Positions 45,401 through 54,276 of a DNA stretch of 64,000 bases are shown here, piece by piece. The stretch spans positions 49,609 through 113,608 of the forward strand of contig NZ_FNQY01000016.1 of NCBI RefSeq assembly GCF_900107765.1, read 5' to 3'. The stretch is from Arachidicoccus rhizosphaerae. GTDB lineage: Bacteria; Bacteroidota; Bacteroidia; Chitinophagales; Chitinophagaceae. The notes under the pieces were generated by a model. It did no database searches and was not told the origin of the DNA. It saw only the letters and a program-made list of their open reading frames with translations. A program made the translations under genes and the position numbers. Positions within the stretch are counted from its first letter, which is position 1. The number at the start of each line of letters is the position of its first letter.

Positions 45401-47095
45401 TCAGCAATCCTCCCTTAAAAAATAGGACAGGCTGAAATCTCCAATTTGCTGATACCGTCGATATCGCTCTTTTATCAAAGATTTCCATCTCTGATCGGAG
45501 GTAGGTAAATAAGTGGTCAAAAATCCCTGGCCCATCGACTGCATGGCATCTTCTACCCGCCGGTACCAGCCTGCTTGTGTGGCGGCAAACATCGCCGCTC
45601 CTAAGGCACAGCATTCATCCGACTGATTGATTTTAATCGGTCTGTCTAATATATCTGCCATGAGCTGCATAACAAAAGGGGATTTATGCGCAATACCTCC
45701 AAGGCCGATAATACCTTTAACCGGAACCCCATTACTTACAAACCGTTCAACAATCATCTGACTGCCAAAACAGGTGGCCTCCACCAGCGAAGCGAATACG
45801 TCTATAGGTCCCCTACTCAAATCCAGGCCTGTGATAGCAGCCTTCAAATCCGGGTTCACATCGGGGCTTCTTCTGCCGTTAAACCAATCCGTGCTTACAG
45901 GTAACCGCTTCCACTGCTCCAAACTAAGCGTTTCAGCCTGCTGTGAAAGTCTCTGAAGCAGTTTCTCCTTATCCTGCTCCCCTGTCTGATGCCCCAATAA
46001 CCCCATAGACTTTAACAAAAATGAGCTGAACCACCCGTACACGTCCCCGAATGCGGACTGCCCGGCCTCCAGGCCCATCATTTGAGGAATAATGGAACCG
46101 GGAACCTGACCACAAATACCGCCTACTGTCTGATCCTTCATTTCTTTAAGAGGAACGACCATCATATCACAGGTGGAAGTACCCATTACTTTACTGAGAT
46201 AATAAGGTTCTATCTGCCCTCCAACAGCTCCCATATGCGCATCAAGCGCACCAATACCGATCTTTACCCCTTCAGGTAATCCTAATTTCTCTGCCCATGG
46301 CTGACTGATATTTCCAGCAGATACGTCGCTGGTAAAATGCGCCGGACTCAGTCTTTCCCGCATCCCTGAAAGCAAAGGGTCAACTCCTGCTAAAAATTCT
46401 TCCGTCGGATACCCCTGCCATTTTTCTGACCAAAGGCCTTTATGGCCTGCCGAACAGACATTTCTTTTTAGCTGCCGGACGTCCCTGCCTCCTGTCAATA
46501 AGAAGGGCATCCAATCGGCGTGTTCAACAAAACAGTAACAGGCTTTTGCTGCACGGCTATGCTGCCTTAAAAGATGGAGCCATTTACTCCAGAACCATTC
46601 GGGCGAATAATAGCCACCTACAAAGTCAAGGTAACCTCCCGTTGCAGGGCTTAACCCCGCGTTATAATGATTAATATCGCTGGCTTCATCAATACCACTA
46701 TGGTCCTTCCACAAATAGAACATCGCCTCCGGATCTTCCTTAAATTCCTCCAATAAAGCAAGCGGTGTTCCGTTGATGTCCACAGGTGCCGGCGTAGAGC
46801 CTGTGGTATCTATACTGAGTGCCCCAATCTGACCCGCGATATTGCCCTCTACCTTACTTAAAACAATCTTCACTACCTGCTCCAGACTTTCAATATAATC
46901 CAAAGGATGCTGCCTGAATATTTTTTGGGCAGCGTCACAGTATAACCCCTCCTTCCAACGGGGATAAGCGCAGGCACCCTCAGCCATTGTTTGCCCATTA
47001 GCGGCATCTACCAATAAACATCGAACTGAATCCGTTCCAAAATCAATTCCCAGACAATACCTGTTTTGTGCATGTGTTTGCATTTGAATGCTCAT
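45401..47095 (-). CDS. araB: AraB-type ribulokinase, FGGY family (probable D-ribulokinase)
   Basis: 564 residues from the ATG at 47095, close to the 566 of Escherichia coli AraB. Motifs shared with AraB in order: IDFGTDSVRCLLVD, YPRWKEGLYCDA, HPLDYIESLE, DTTGSTPAPVD, AMFYLWKDHS, GGYYSPEWFWSKWLH, CSAGHKGLW, GALDAHMGAVGG, MGTSTCDMMV, GICGQVPGSIIPQMMGLEAGQSAFGD and WFNGRRSPDVN. AraB is known to accept D-ribulose as well as L-ribulose. It lies after fucI and fucP in an operon without araA or araD, so D-ribulose made by FucI from D-arabinose is the likely substrate, giving D-ribulose-5-phosphate. L-fuculose is possible but would need an aldolase, which is not in the window. Confidence 0.9.
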   Translation of the reverse strand: MSIQMQTHAQNRYCLGIDFGTDSVRCLLVDAANGQTMAEGACAYPRWKEGLYCDAAQKIFRQHPLDYIESLEQVVKIVLSKVEGNIAGQIGALSIDTTGSTPAPVDINGTPLALLEEFKEDPEAMFYLWKDHSGIDEASDINHYNAGLSPATGGYLDFVGGYYSPEWFWSKWLHLLRQHSRAAKACYCFVEHADWMPFLLTGGRDVRQLKRNVCSAGHKGLWSEKWQGYPTEEFLAGVDPLLSGMRERLSPAHFTSDVSAGNISQPWAEKLGLPEGVKIGIGALDAHMGAVGGQIEPYYLSKVMGTSTCDMMVVPLKEMKDQTVGGICGQVPGSIIPQMMGLEAGQSAFGDVYGWFSSFLLKSMGLLGHQTGEQDKEKLLQRLSQQAETLSLEQWKRLPVSTDWFNGRRSPDVNPDLKAAITGLDLSRGPIDVFASLVEATCFGSQMIVERFVSNGVPVKGIIGLGGIAHKSPFVMQLMADILDRPIKINQSDECCALGAAMFAATQAGWYRRVEDAMQSMGQGFLTTYLPTSDQRWKSLIKERYRRYQQIGDFSLSYFLREDC

Positions 47096-47123
47096 TTTTA
47101 ATATTAAAATCCGAACCTTTAAA

Positions 47124-48485
47124 TTAATGGGCTTGCGTAAGCGTAAAATCCGCTCTCTCCCCTTTAAACTGATCACTAAACTTTGTCTGGGTCAACCAGG
47201 CAAATACACCAATAAATAGAAAACACAACAGCGGTATTATAAATGCCACGTGCATCCCGAAATGATCCCCTATCGCGCCCATCACCGGCGGACAGAAAGC
47301 GCCGCCAGCCACTGCCATCACCAGAAATGAAGCGGCCTTTTTGGTTAAAGGGCCAAGTCCTCTAAGTCCGATAGCAAAAATGGTCGGAAACATAATGGAC
47401 ATAAAAAAATAAGTGGAAAATAAGGCAATCACGCTCAACCAGCCCAGGTGCATGACAACGAGGGCTACGAGCAGTGTATTGACGATACCATAGATTGTTA
47501 AAAGCATTCTGGGGGAAAAGAACTTCATCAGATACGCCCCTATCAGCCTTCCAATCCAAAAAGACCCCATTCCGCCCAAGGCCAGAATCAGAGAAGCTGC
47601 CTGTTCCGCATTTTTGGGCATAAAAACCTCCCCAAACAACCCCAAATGCGCCATCATACCACCTACACTCTGTTGCAGGCCTGTAATGGACTCCGTCGTA
47701 TAATTAATAAAAAAGGAATTGACGCCTGTCTGTGCGGCAACATACAGAAACTGAGCAATCACTGCCAGTACAAACATGGGGTGTTTTAATAAAACCCTGG
47801 TAGGTGTATTTTCCTCAATAGCAACTTGCCCCGGATCGTTCTTTTCAATAATGACCGGCAGTTTGGTAAAAATAAACACGAGGATTAAAAGTACAACGAT
47901 CGTCCCTACCATCATATAGGGTGGTATCAGCGAGTCAAAAGTGCCTGCATTTCCTTTTTGTTCTGCACCAAATATCCAAAGTCCTCCCATTAATGGTCCA
48001 AGAATCCATCCAAGCCCGTTAAATGACTGTGCGATATTGATCCTCCTGGCTGCTCCTGAGGAGTGGCCCATAACGGTAGTAAACGGATTGGCGGCAGTCT
48101 CCAGGCAGGCCAGGCCGCAGGCCAAAACAAACAGTGCTACTAAAAACGGAATAAAGGCCGCCAGCTTAGCTGCCGGATAAAATAAAAAAGCGCCGATGGC
48201 AAATAAACTAAGCCCCAGTATAATTCCTTTTTTATACCCATGCCGCTTCATAAAAACACCTGCAGGATAGGCCATCACTAAGTACCCGATATATAATGAA
48301 AACTGAACAAAGCCGGACTCGGCTTTGGAAACATGCAGGGTGTCCTGAAAATGCTTATCCAGTACATCCAGCAGGCCGTGGGCAAAACCCCAGAGTAAAA
48401 AAAGTACGGTGATCAGAATAAAGGGCCTCAGATAATTTTTACCTCCATCATCTATAAAAAGAGGTTGTTTTTTAGCGCGACTCAT
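47124..48485 (-). CDS. fucP: FucP-type MFS sugar:proton symporter (second copy)
   Basis: 453 residues from MSRAKKQPLF at 48485, 10 bp after the fucI stop. Twelve predicted helices; FILITVLFLLWGFAHGLLDVLDKHFQ, LETAANPFTTVMGHSSGAARRINIAQSFNGLGW and the C-terminal LRGLGPLTKKAASFLVMAVAGGAFCP are FucP hallmarks. It imports a free sugar, by context D-arabinose or L-fucose; Escherichia coli FucP also carries D-arabinose. Compared with the FucP at 31197-32438 it has an extra segment of about 35 residues in the middle loop (QQSVGGMMAHLGLFGEVFMP), so the two copies have diverged. Confidence 0.9.
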   Translation of the reverse strand: MSRAKKQPLFIDDGGKNYLRPFILITVLFLLWGFAHGLLDVLDKHFQDTLHVSKAESGFVQFSLYIGYLVMAYPAGVFMKRHGYKKGIILGLSLFAIGAFLFYPAAKLAAFIPFLVALFVLACGLACLETAANPFTTVMGHSSGAARRINIAQSFNGLGWILGPLMGGLWIFGAEQKGNAGTFDSLIPPYMMVGTIVVLLILVFIFTKLPVIIEKNDPGQVAIEENTPTRVLLKHPMFVLAVIAQFLYVAAQTGVNSFFINYTTESITGLQQSVGGMMAHLGLFGEVFMPKNAEQAASLILALGGMGSFWIGRLIGAYLMKFFSPRMLLTIYGIVNTLLVALVVMHLGWLSVIALFSTYFFMSIMFPTIFAIGLRGLGPLTKKAASFLVMAVAGGAFCPPVMGAIGDHFGMHVAFIIPLLCFLFIGVFAWLTQTKFSDQFKGERADFTLTQAH

Positions 48486-48495
48486 TTGCTTACTT

Positions 48496-50283
48496 TTAAG
48501 AGGTTTTATAAAGTGGCCCAAACGCCTGACAGGCCCTAAAATCAGCGCCTTCTAAGTTTGAACCAAAACTTGACCATACGGACGGGCGCATAATCCTATC
48601 CGCCGGCACATTGTGCATATTGACCGGGATTCTGAGAAGGGCTGCCAGCGCTATTAATTCATGGCCAATATGCCCATAGCTAATGGCTCCATGGTTGGCT
48701 CCCCAGGCGGCCATCACACTATAAACATCTTTAAAAGGTCCTTTGGAACCCACACGGGGGGCAAACCAGGTAGTAGGCCAGGTTTTATCTGTCCTGTCAT
48801 CAAGAATTTTATGTACTTCGTCTGGTAATGACACGGTTTCTCCTTCAGCGATTTGCAATACGGGACCTAATCCTGCTACCAGATTTAAACGGCACATCGT
48901 TACAGCCATCCCTCCCCTGGTCACAAACTTGGAAGAATAGCCGCCGCCTCTAAAATAGTCCGTGTTGGCAGGATACCAGGTTGTGGCCTTCAGGCAGTCG
49001 TTTTTTTCTGCTTCACTTATTTCCCAGAAAGGTTTCATGACAGGGTTCCCTTCAATGGATTGACGACCGGTCCCGTCCAGTGTGGCTGAACCAGAATTGA
49101 TTAAATGAATAAATCCACCTCCTGCATTCCCTTCAGGCTTCCAGCCGGTAACCCGCTCCACACTCTCGGGACTCCAATATGTTCTGACATCTGCAAAAAT
49201 CTGGGCGGTATGTGTGAGTAAGTTACCCAGCAGCATACTCAACCCGTTCAGGCTATCATTTTCGGTAGCCACTACAAAGGGTGCGCGTATACCGTTCCAG
49301 TCAAAGGAAGAGTTCAGCATAGCTTCCGCAAAATCGCCGTTCGGCAAAAAATCGGTCCATTGTCTTTGACCCTGGAATCCGGAAACAATGGCGTTATGGC
49401 CTCCGGACTCCTCTCCAAATCCAATAGATTTAAGATGCGGATTACCCTGCATCAGATCGCGGATAATCATGGTCATTTTAATAACGAAGTCCCAGTCCTT
49501 ATCCTTTTGTTCCCGACTGAATTTTTTCTCTTCCCGGTTATAATCTTCCCCTTCCTGGCAATGTTGTTTCACCCAGTTTCTGGCCCTTTCAAATTCTGCT
49601 TCATCATAAATTCTTTTTTCAATTCTTCTGAGCACCTCTGAAGAATCCACATATTCTGTTCGCAGTCCAAAATATTGCTGCATCAGCCTTGGATCTACCA
49701 TAGAGCCCGCTATCCCCATGCAAACTGAACCGATGGCCAGATAGGACTGTCCGCGCATGATCGCTACTGCCAGTCCGGCTTTGGCAAAAGTCAGGAGTTT
49801 TCCCTTTACATCTTCCGGGATATGCTCATCTCCCAGATCCTGGACGTCATGTCCGTAGATACCGAAAGCTGGCAATCCGAATTGATTGTGTGCCGCAAGT
49901 GTTGCCGCCAGATACACGGCTCCCGGTCTTTCCGTTCCGTTAAACCCCCAGATGGCTTTGGGCCAGGTGGGATGCATATCCATTGTCTCACTTCCATAAC
50001 ACCAGCAGGGGGTAACAGATAAAGAAAGTCCGACGTTTTCCAGTTCAAATTTCCTTCTGCAAGCATCTGATTCTTTCACCCCGCCAATAGTTGAATCCGC
50101 AATCACTACACGTACTTTAGAACCATCCGGATAGCGAAGATTGTCCATGTATAATTTCGCAACACTCTTTGCCATTTGCATCGTTGTATCCTCCAGGGAC
50201 TCCCTGATTCCTCCTAGTCTCCCATCTATTATTGGACGGATCCCGATGGCTGGATATATAGCCATTTGCTTTGTCTGTTCCAT
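48496..50283 (-). CDS. fucI: L-fucose/D-arabinose isomerase
   Basis: 595 residues, the usual length. FucI motifs: [21 protein letters not shown] at the start, [85 protein letters not shown] and [17 protein letters not shown], which carry the Glu, Asp and His metal ligands. The enzyme converts L-fucose to L-fuculose and D-arabinose to D-ribulose. Context (AraB-type kinase, GH172, GH116) favours D-arabinose here. It is the first gene of fucI-fucP-araB. The 232 bp upstream hold two palindromes but no copy of the LacI-type site. Confidence 0.95.
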   Translation of the reverse strand: MEQTKQMAIYPAIGIRPIIDGRLGGIRESLEDTTMQMAKSVAKLYMDNLRYPDGSKVRVVIADSTIGGVKESDACRRKFELENVGLSLSVTPCWCYGSETMDMHPTWPKAIWGFNGTERPGAVYLAATLAAHNQFGLPAFGIYGHDVQDLGDEHIPEDVKGKLLTFAKAGLAVAIMRGQSYLAIGSVCMGIAGSMVDPRLMQQYFGLRTEYVDSSEVLRRIEKRIYDEAEFERARNWVKQHCQEGEDYNREEKKFSREQKDKDWDFVIKMTMIIRDLMQGNPHLKSIGFGEESGGHNAIVSGFQGQRQWTDFLPNGDFAEAMLNSSFDWNGIRAPFVVATENDSLNGLSMLLGNLLTHTAQIFADVRTYWSPESVERVTGWKPEGNAGGGFIHLINSGSATLDGTGRQSIEGNPVMKPFWEISEAEKNDCLKATTWYPANTDYFRGGGYSSKFVTRGGMAVTMCRLNLVAGLGPVLQIAEGETVSLPDEVHKILDDRTDKTWPTTWFAPRVGSKGPFKDVYSVMAAWGANHGAISYGHIGHELIALAALLRIPVNMHNVPADRIMRPSVWSSFGSNLEGADFRACQAFGPLYKTS

Positions 50284-50320
50284 ACATCTTCTTTTTGAAT
50301 ATTATTAGAATTGAATTTAT

Positions 50321-50332
50321 ACATACGTATGT
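50321..50332. promoter_or_regulatory. 12-bp palindrome ACATACGTATGT before fucI
   Basis: A perfect palindrome 38 bp upstream of the fucI start codon, in a position that could overlap the promoter. It differs from the GCTTAAACGTTTAAG sites, so another regulator may act here. It could also be chance in A+T-rich DNA. Confidence 0.4.
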
Positions 50333-50459
50333 TTTAAAAGTCAGGGCAATAAAAGCCCTTCAGGCCAAATGCATGATTTTTTTGCCTGTATAAACCTTTA
50401 AATGCTCAGAAATCTGATTAGCCGCAGCCCTTTAAAAATAAAATCTTAATACTGCGACC

Positions 50460-50473
50460 TAATACATGTATTA
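50460..50473. other. 14-bp palindrome TAATACATGTATTA
   Basis: A perfect palindrome 43 bp after the stop of the lipoprotein gene and about 180 bp before fucI. It may be an operator or a weak hairpin; no T-run follows. Confidence 0.3.
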
Positions 50474-50515
50474 TTTAAAATACTTAGTCAAACAGTTCAC
50501 TTATTTATTAAAAAT

Positions 50516-51814
50516 TCACGGAAAAGCCGTAGTAATATCGGATAAAGAAACCCCTAATAATTGTAACGTAATTTTATTTAAATCCTCCACCGAACCGGTA
50601 ATATGATAAACCGATTGCTGGTGTGTCAAGGAGGCTCCGGGGGCTAAAAAGGCGGCAGGAGAAACACTTTCCAGCTCATAAAACGGCCCCATCTGACTAC
50701 CATCAGCGAGCGGACCGTCGTTATACGCATTGACTGCATCACCGTCAAATACAGGCGGTTTGGTATTCCACTGTTGATTCAGATATTTTGCATGTGCATC
50801 TATATTATAATGTAACAAGGTCAGCACCTTTGAGTCGGCACTATAACTGCCAATCCAATCTCTGGCCTTAGCTGGTCTGACGCCAAGCTTTCCTCTCATT
50901 TTGCCATCCGCTTTTAAATACAAAACATCCTCTGTATGCTTTAACCGGTCTTCAGGAATAGCTCCGAAATAATCGGTGGTGGCTACCTGATTAAATTCAG
51001 TCGCAGGTGTTTTTTTAAAGGGAACCACAATAACGGTTTTATCAGAAGGAGTAAACATATCCAGTATCCATATACAAGGCATACCTGTATTTTCATCCCA
51101 ACTAGCCGTACCTGTATTCGTTAGTTTATTATCGGTCAAATAGGCCACCAGTTTAATATCTGGAAAGGATTTACTGATCTCCATTCCTGTCTGCCTGTCA
51201 ATTTCCATGGGCGACAATAATTGTATCACCCTTTCAATGGATAATGAAAGATGCGTTCCTTTATAATTCAGCAGATTCATTTGTTTGGTCAAGGTTGCCG
51301 AACGCGCGTCTGATTTCTCAATTGTCCAGCTTTCACTATCAAACGCATCAGGCGTTTTCCAGTTATCAAATTCCATTGTGCTGTCAGGCGCAAAAAACAG
51401 AGAATACTTCCCGCCTTCCGGCCCCAGCCAAAATCTGTTTTCTCCGCCGTAAGCATTCATATGCGGATCCAGCGATCCGTTGAACGCTTTGTAATTCACC
51501 CAGCCAAAGCTCTGCCCCCCGGTGCCCTGTGCCGTAGAGGTAAAGACCTTGGCCTGATATTTAGCCGAAACAATAATCTGGGCCTGCGGATTTTCGGGAA
51601 GACTCAGCACCAACAGATTGCTGTCCTTTTCTTTTAAAAAATTCAGATCATGTCCAAAAGTGATTATGGAACTATCGTTTTTTACTACCGAACTATCCTT
51701 TACGGACTGATCGGACTTTTCTTTTTTGTTGTTATTACAGGACATAAGAATTACCATTAAAATGAATAGCGGATAAAAAAGTTTTTGACTTTTTCCAATG
51801 AATCTTGTTTGCAC
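50516..51814 (-). CDS. Surface/periplasmic lipoprotein of unknown function (DUF6786-like)
   Basis: About 432 residues if started at the GTG at 51814, which gives a normal lipoprotein signal (basic n-region, LFYPLFILMVIL core, lipobox LMSC). The frame is open to an ATG at 51868, but that would place the start codon right against the operator palindrome at 51869-51888 and add 18 AT-coded residues. The mature protein begins with a Lys/Asp/Ser linker, then beta-rich sequence (AYGGENRFWLGPEGGKYSLFF, MPCIWILDMFTPSDKTVIVVPF) reminiscent of an aldose-epimerase-like sandwich and of the family I remember as DUF6786. I do not recognise catalytic residues. Its operator suggests joint control with GH172 and susC, hence a role in binding or trimming the same glycan. 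Confidence 0.68.
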   Translation of the reverse strand: MQTRFIGKSQKLFYPLFILMVILMSCNNNKKEKSDQSVKDSSVVKNDSSIITFGHDLNFLKEKDSNLLVLSLPENPQAQIIVSAKYQAKVFTSTAQGTGGQSFGWVNYKAFNGSLDPHMNAYGGENRFWLGPEGGKYSLFFAPDSTMEFDNWKTPDAFDSESWTIEKSDARSATLTKQMNLLNYKGTHLSLSIERVIQLLSPMEIDRQTGMEISKSFPDIKLVAYLTDNKLTNTGTASWDENTGMPCIWILDMFTPSDKTVIVVPFKKTPATEFNQVATTDYFGAIPEDRLKHTEDVLYLKADGKMRGKLGVRPAKARDWIGSYSADSKVLTLLHYNIDAHAKYLNQQWNTKPPVFDGDAVNAYNDGPLADGSQMGPFYELESVSPAAFLAPGASLTHQQSVYHITGSVEDLNKITLQLLGVSLSDITTAFP

Positions 51815-51868
51815 TTCCTTTTTTTTAATTAGAAAATAATATTTTACGTAATTAACATTAAAAATCAC

Positions 51869-51888
51869 TAGCTTAAACCTTTAAGCTA
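51869..51888. promoter_or_regulatory. LacI-type operator candidate before the lipoprotein gene
   Basis: TAGCTTAAACCTTTAAGCTA: perfect 9-bp arms around CC. It is the longest of three matching sites and lies 18 bp downstream of the lacI stop, about 55 bp before the preferred start of the lipoprotein gene. Confidence 0.7.
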
Positions 51889-51905
51889 TTAAAGCCTGAA
51901 ACGAT

Positions 51906-52925
51906 TCAGCTTTCCCTTGTAACTAATTTTGCTTCAACAATAACGGATTCGTAACTATTGCGTGATTTACCGGGCTGCTGAATTCTTTTAATTAATAAAT
52001 TTATGGCTTCTTTGACCAATTGTTGCAGACACTGCGACACATAACTTAGCGGTGCATAGAAAAAATCAAAAGCATCACTTTGGTCAAAAGAGACAATAGC
52101 CAGATCTTCTGGCACCTTAATCCCCAGTCCGATAATAACTTTCAAACCTAAAACCGCCAGGCTATTGGTCGCAAAGAAAATACCATCCACCTGCTGTTCT
52201 CCATTAAAGAGGTTCAACATCTGATTTCTGACATCCTTTTCAATATCCTGGTAGGACGCTTCGCAAATCAATTTTTTATTTACTTTGATCTTATGCTTTT
52301 TAAGCGACATTTTATATCCTTCGGTGCGGTCCGTTATATGAGCCATTTTTGTCTTATAGGTCAAAATGGCAATATTGTTTCTACCTTTTCCAATCAAATG
52401 ATCCACCGCTTGTTCAGATACTTCTTTGTTATTAATCCGTACGCTGTCAGTGGGAAAATCAGGAAAATAACGATCGATGAGCACCACAGGAATCCCCGTT
52501 TTCTGAACGGCACGAATCTGTTCTTCGGTGTGTTCGGTAGGCGAAATAATAAATCCATCTACCTGCCTGTTCAGGTATACGTTAATCAAAGACTGAGATT
52601 TCTCCGCATTCTCATCACTACTGCCAAAAATCACCACATAGCCAAGTTTCATAGCTTCATCCTCAATCAACCGGGCAATCATGGAGAAAAACGGGTTCGA
52701 TATATCCGCTACGACCAGACCAATGGTTTTAGATTGCCCGCTCTTTAAACTTTTAGCCACTAAATTGGGCTGATAGTTCATATCAATAACTGCCTGACGA
52801 ATTTTCTTTACCATGTCCGCTCCCACCCTGGCTTCCTTTTCCTTATTATTAATAACATAAGAAACCAGGGCAGTAGAGACGCCTAAATGCTGGGCAATAT
52901 CTTTAAGTGATGTCTTTTTATTCAT
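51906..52925 (-). CDS. LacI/GalR-family transcriptional regulator
   Basis: 339 residues. The N-terminal helix-turn-helix SLKDIAQHLGVSTALVSYVINNKEKEARV (residues 5-33) is followed by the hinge-helix region NLVAKSLKSG and a periplasmic-binding-like effector domain (about 60-335: TIGLVVADISNPFFSMIARLIEDEA, GFIISPTE, IPVVLIDRY, VDGIFFATNSLAVLGL, LAIVSFDQSDAFDFF). It should repress or activate sugar genes in response to a small sugar. It is embedded in the co-directional locus between GH172 and the lipoprotein gene. Three sites matching GCTTAAACGTTTAAG in this locus are its probable operators. The effector could be D-arabinose, D-ribulose or a phosphate ester, which the sequence does not show. Confidence 0.93.
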   Translation of the reverse strand: MNKKTSLKDIAQHLGVSTALVSYVINNKEKEARVGADMVKKIRQAVIDMNYQPNLVAKSLKSGQSKTIGLVVADISNPFFSMIARLIEDEAMKLGYVVIFGSSDENAEKSQSLINVYLNRQVDGFIISPTEHTEEQIRAVQKTGIPVVLIDRYFPDFPTDSVRINNKEVSEQAVDHLIGKGRNNIAILTYKTKMAHITDRTEGYKMSLKKHKIKVNKKLICEASYQDIEKDVRNQMLNLFNGEQQVDGIFFATNSLAVLGLKVIIGLGIKVPEDLAIVSFDQSDAFDFFYAPLSYVSQCLQQLVKEAINLLIKRIQQPGKSRNSYESVIVEAKLVTRES

Positions 52926-52975
52926 GAATCAAAAAACGGGCTTTATGCTTCAAATTTAGGATAAACACGGTAAAA

Positions 52976-53000
52976 ATTGATAATCTGACAGATTACCAAT
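52976..53000 (-). terminator. Hairpin after the GH172 gene, probable weak terminator
   Basis: A 25-bp inverted repeat with one mismatched pair and the core TAATCTG-A-CAGATTA. On the minus strand it is followed by TTTTT, 14 bp after the GH172 stop. The low GC content makes it a weak terminator. A regulatory site for lacI, which starts 50 bp further on, is also possible. Confidence 0.5.
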
Positions 53001-53013
53001 GGGTAAACCGATT

Positions 53014-54183
53014 TTAATTTACTTCCAGCGCATCCTTATCCGGAAAGGGCGGAAACTGGTTATGCGGTTCCGTCTGATACCAGAATACGGTTGTCGCAAT
53101 ATCATCCTGCAAGGGCAGATACCGCCCTTCACTACGCCATCCAAGATCCTGAATGGTCACTTTTAAATCCTTATCAAAGCGAATAGGGTCTGTTATATGC
53201 CATCTGTACATACCAAAACGTTGGGATACTTCATAATGACCATCTCCTCTTAATACCTGGCATAAGCCAGCATATGGCGTACAATACTCTGTATATTCTA
53301 CTTTTTCTACGCCGGCTTCATTTTTCTTATGGGTATCAAAATCATAGGATCCACAAAAATAATCTTCCGTTCCGGTGCCACAGATGGTGGGATGCTGCGT
53401 ATCACCATCCATATAGAATTTAATCTCACCTTCACCCCACCAACCGTTATTATGTACACCAATAGCCATATATGTTCCTACGTACTGCCCTTTTCCTTTG
53501 ACATTATCCAGTAATACGTATTCTTTTTTATAAGGTTGAGGATTCACCCTTCTGAACTGCGCATGAAAATAAGCAGCATCATCCGGCACCTTCGTTTCAA
53601 TATAATCCACCTGGAAATAGAGCGTCATTGGGTGCTCATCAATATTTTCCATGGTAATTCTGCAATGTTTCATGAAAGGCATGGGCCAGTAACAGTTAAA
53701 AGCACTTCCCGGATTTACACAAACCGCCTGTGATACCAGGGGAGAATATTTACCCCAGCCCATACAGAAAAAATCACCCACCGGCGCTTCTACGGAAGGT
53801 TTATCTTCCCCATCCCAATAAAAACGAATAATGGAATTACGCCAGTTACCCGTGGGTGTCATCCAGATATGCTGGATGGATCCGGATCCGTCAATATCGG
53901 CTATCGTAAATGTAGTATGAGGCTTGATCACTACGCTTGGGCTGATTTTCCAGCCGGGGCCCAGGTCTCTGGCTGCATTTTTCCCGGTTCCTTCTGTAGC
54001 CATAGCCCCCTTTGCTTTCTCTCCGGTAAAATTCTCCGGACTTATGGATCTGGATTTGGCATCGGACAGTTGATAAAGGTTACTAATTGTTCCGTTAATC
54101 CCGTTATAGGTATTTTGTGCCCTAAGGCTGAGTCCCGTTAAAACAAACATGGAAAAAACAATAGCTAGTCTCTTTTTAATCAT
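53014..54183 (-). CDS. Glycoside hydrolase family 172 (DUF2961), candidate exo-alpha-D-arabinofuranosidase
   Basis: 389 residues from MIKKRLAIVFSMFVL at 54183, giving a signal peptide (cleavage after LRAQ); the frame is open 60 bp further up. DUF2961 features: ISPENFTGEKAKGAMATEGTG, HIWMTPTGNWRNSIIRFYWDGEDKPSVEAPVGDFFCMGWG, GWWGEGEIKFYMDGD and ICGTGTEDYFCGSYDF. The Glu residues in WGEGE and GTGTED correspond to the catalytic pair described for GH172. Characterised members include difructose-anhydride-forming enzymes, D-arabinofuranosidases and D-galactofuranosidases. FucI and AraB in the same locus favour D-arabinofuranose. It is the promoter-proximal gene of the region and has its own LacI-type operator at 54277. 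Confidence 0.88.
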   Translation of the reverse strand: MIKKRLAIVFSMFVLTGLSLRAQNTYNGINGTISNLYQLSDAKSRSISPENFTGEKAKGAMATEGTGKNAARDLGPGWKISPSVVIKPHTTFTIADIDGSGSIQHIWMTPTGNWRNSIIRFYWDGEDKPSVEAPVGDFFCMGWGKYSPLVSQAVCVNPGSAFNCYWPMPFMKHCRITMENIDEHPMTLYFQVDYIETKVPDDAAYFHAQFRRVNPQPYKKEYVLLDNVKGKGQYVGTYMAIGVHNNGWWGEGEIKFYMDGDTQHPTICGTGTEDYFCGSYDFDTHKKNEAGVEKVEYTEYCTPYAGLCQVLRGDGHYEVSQRFGMYRWHITDPIRFDKDLKVTIQDLGWRSEGRYLPLQDDIATTVFWYQTEPHNQFPPFPDKDALEVN

Positions 54184-54276
54184 AATAAGCACTTTTAGGA
54201 AAATCAGGTTATAAATTGAAATCAAGTCATCAGATGTAACCACATTTAAGTAATGTGTCAGGATTTCTTAAAATTA

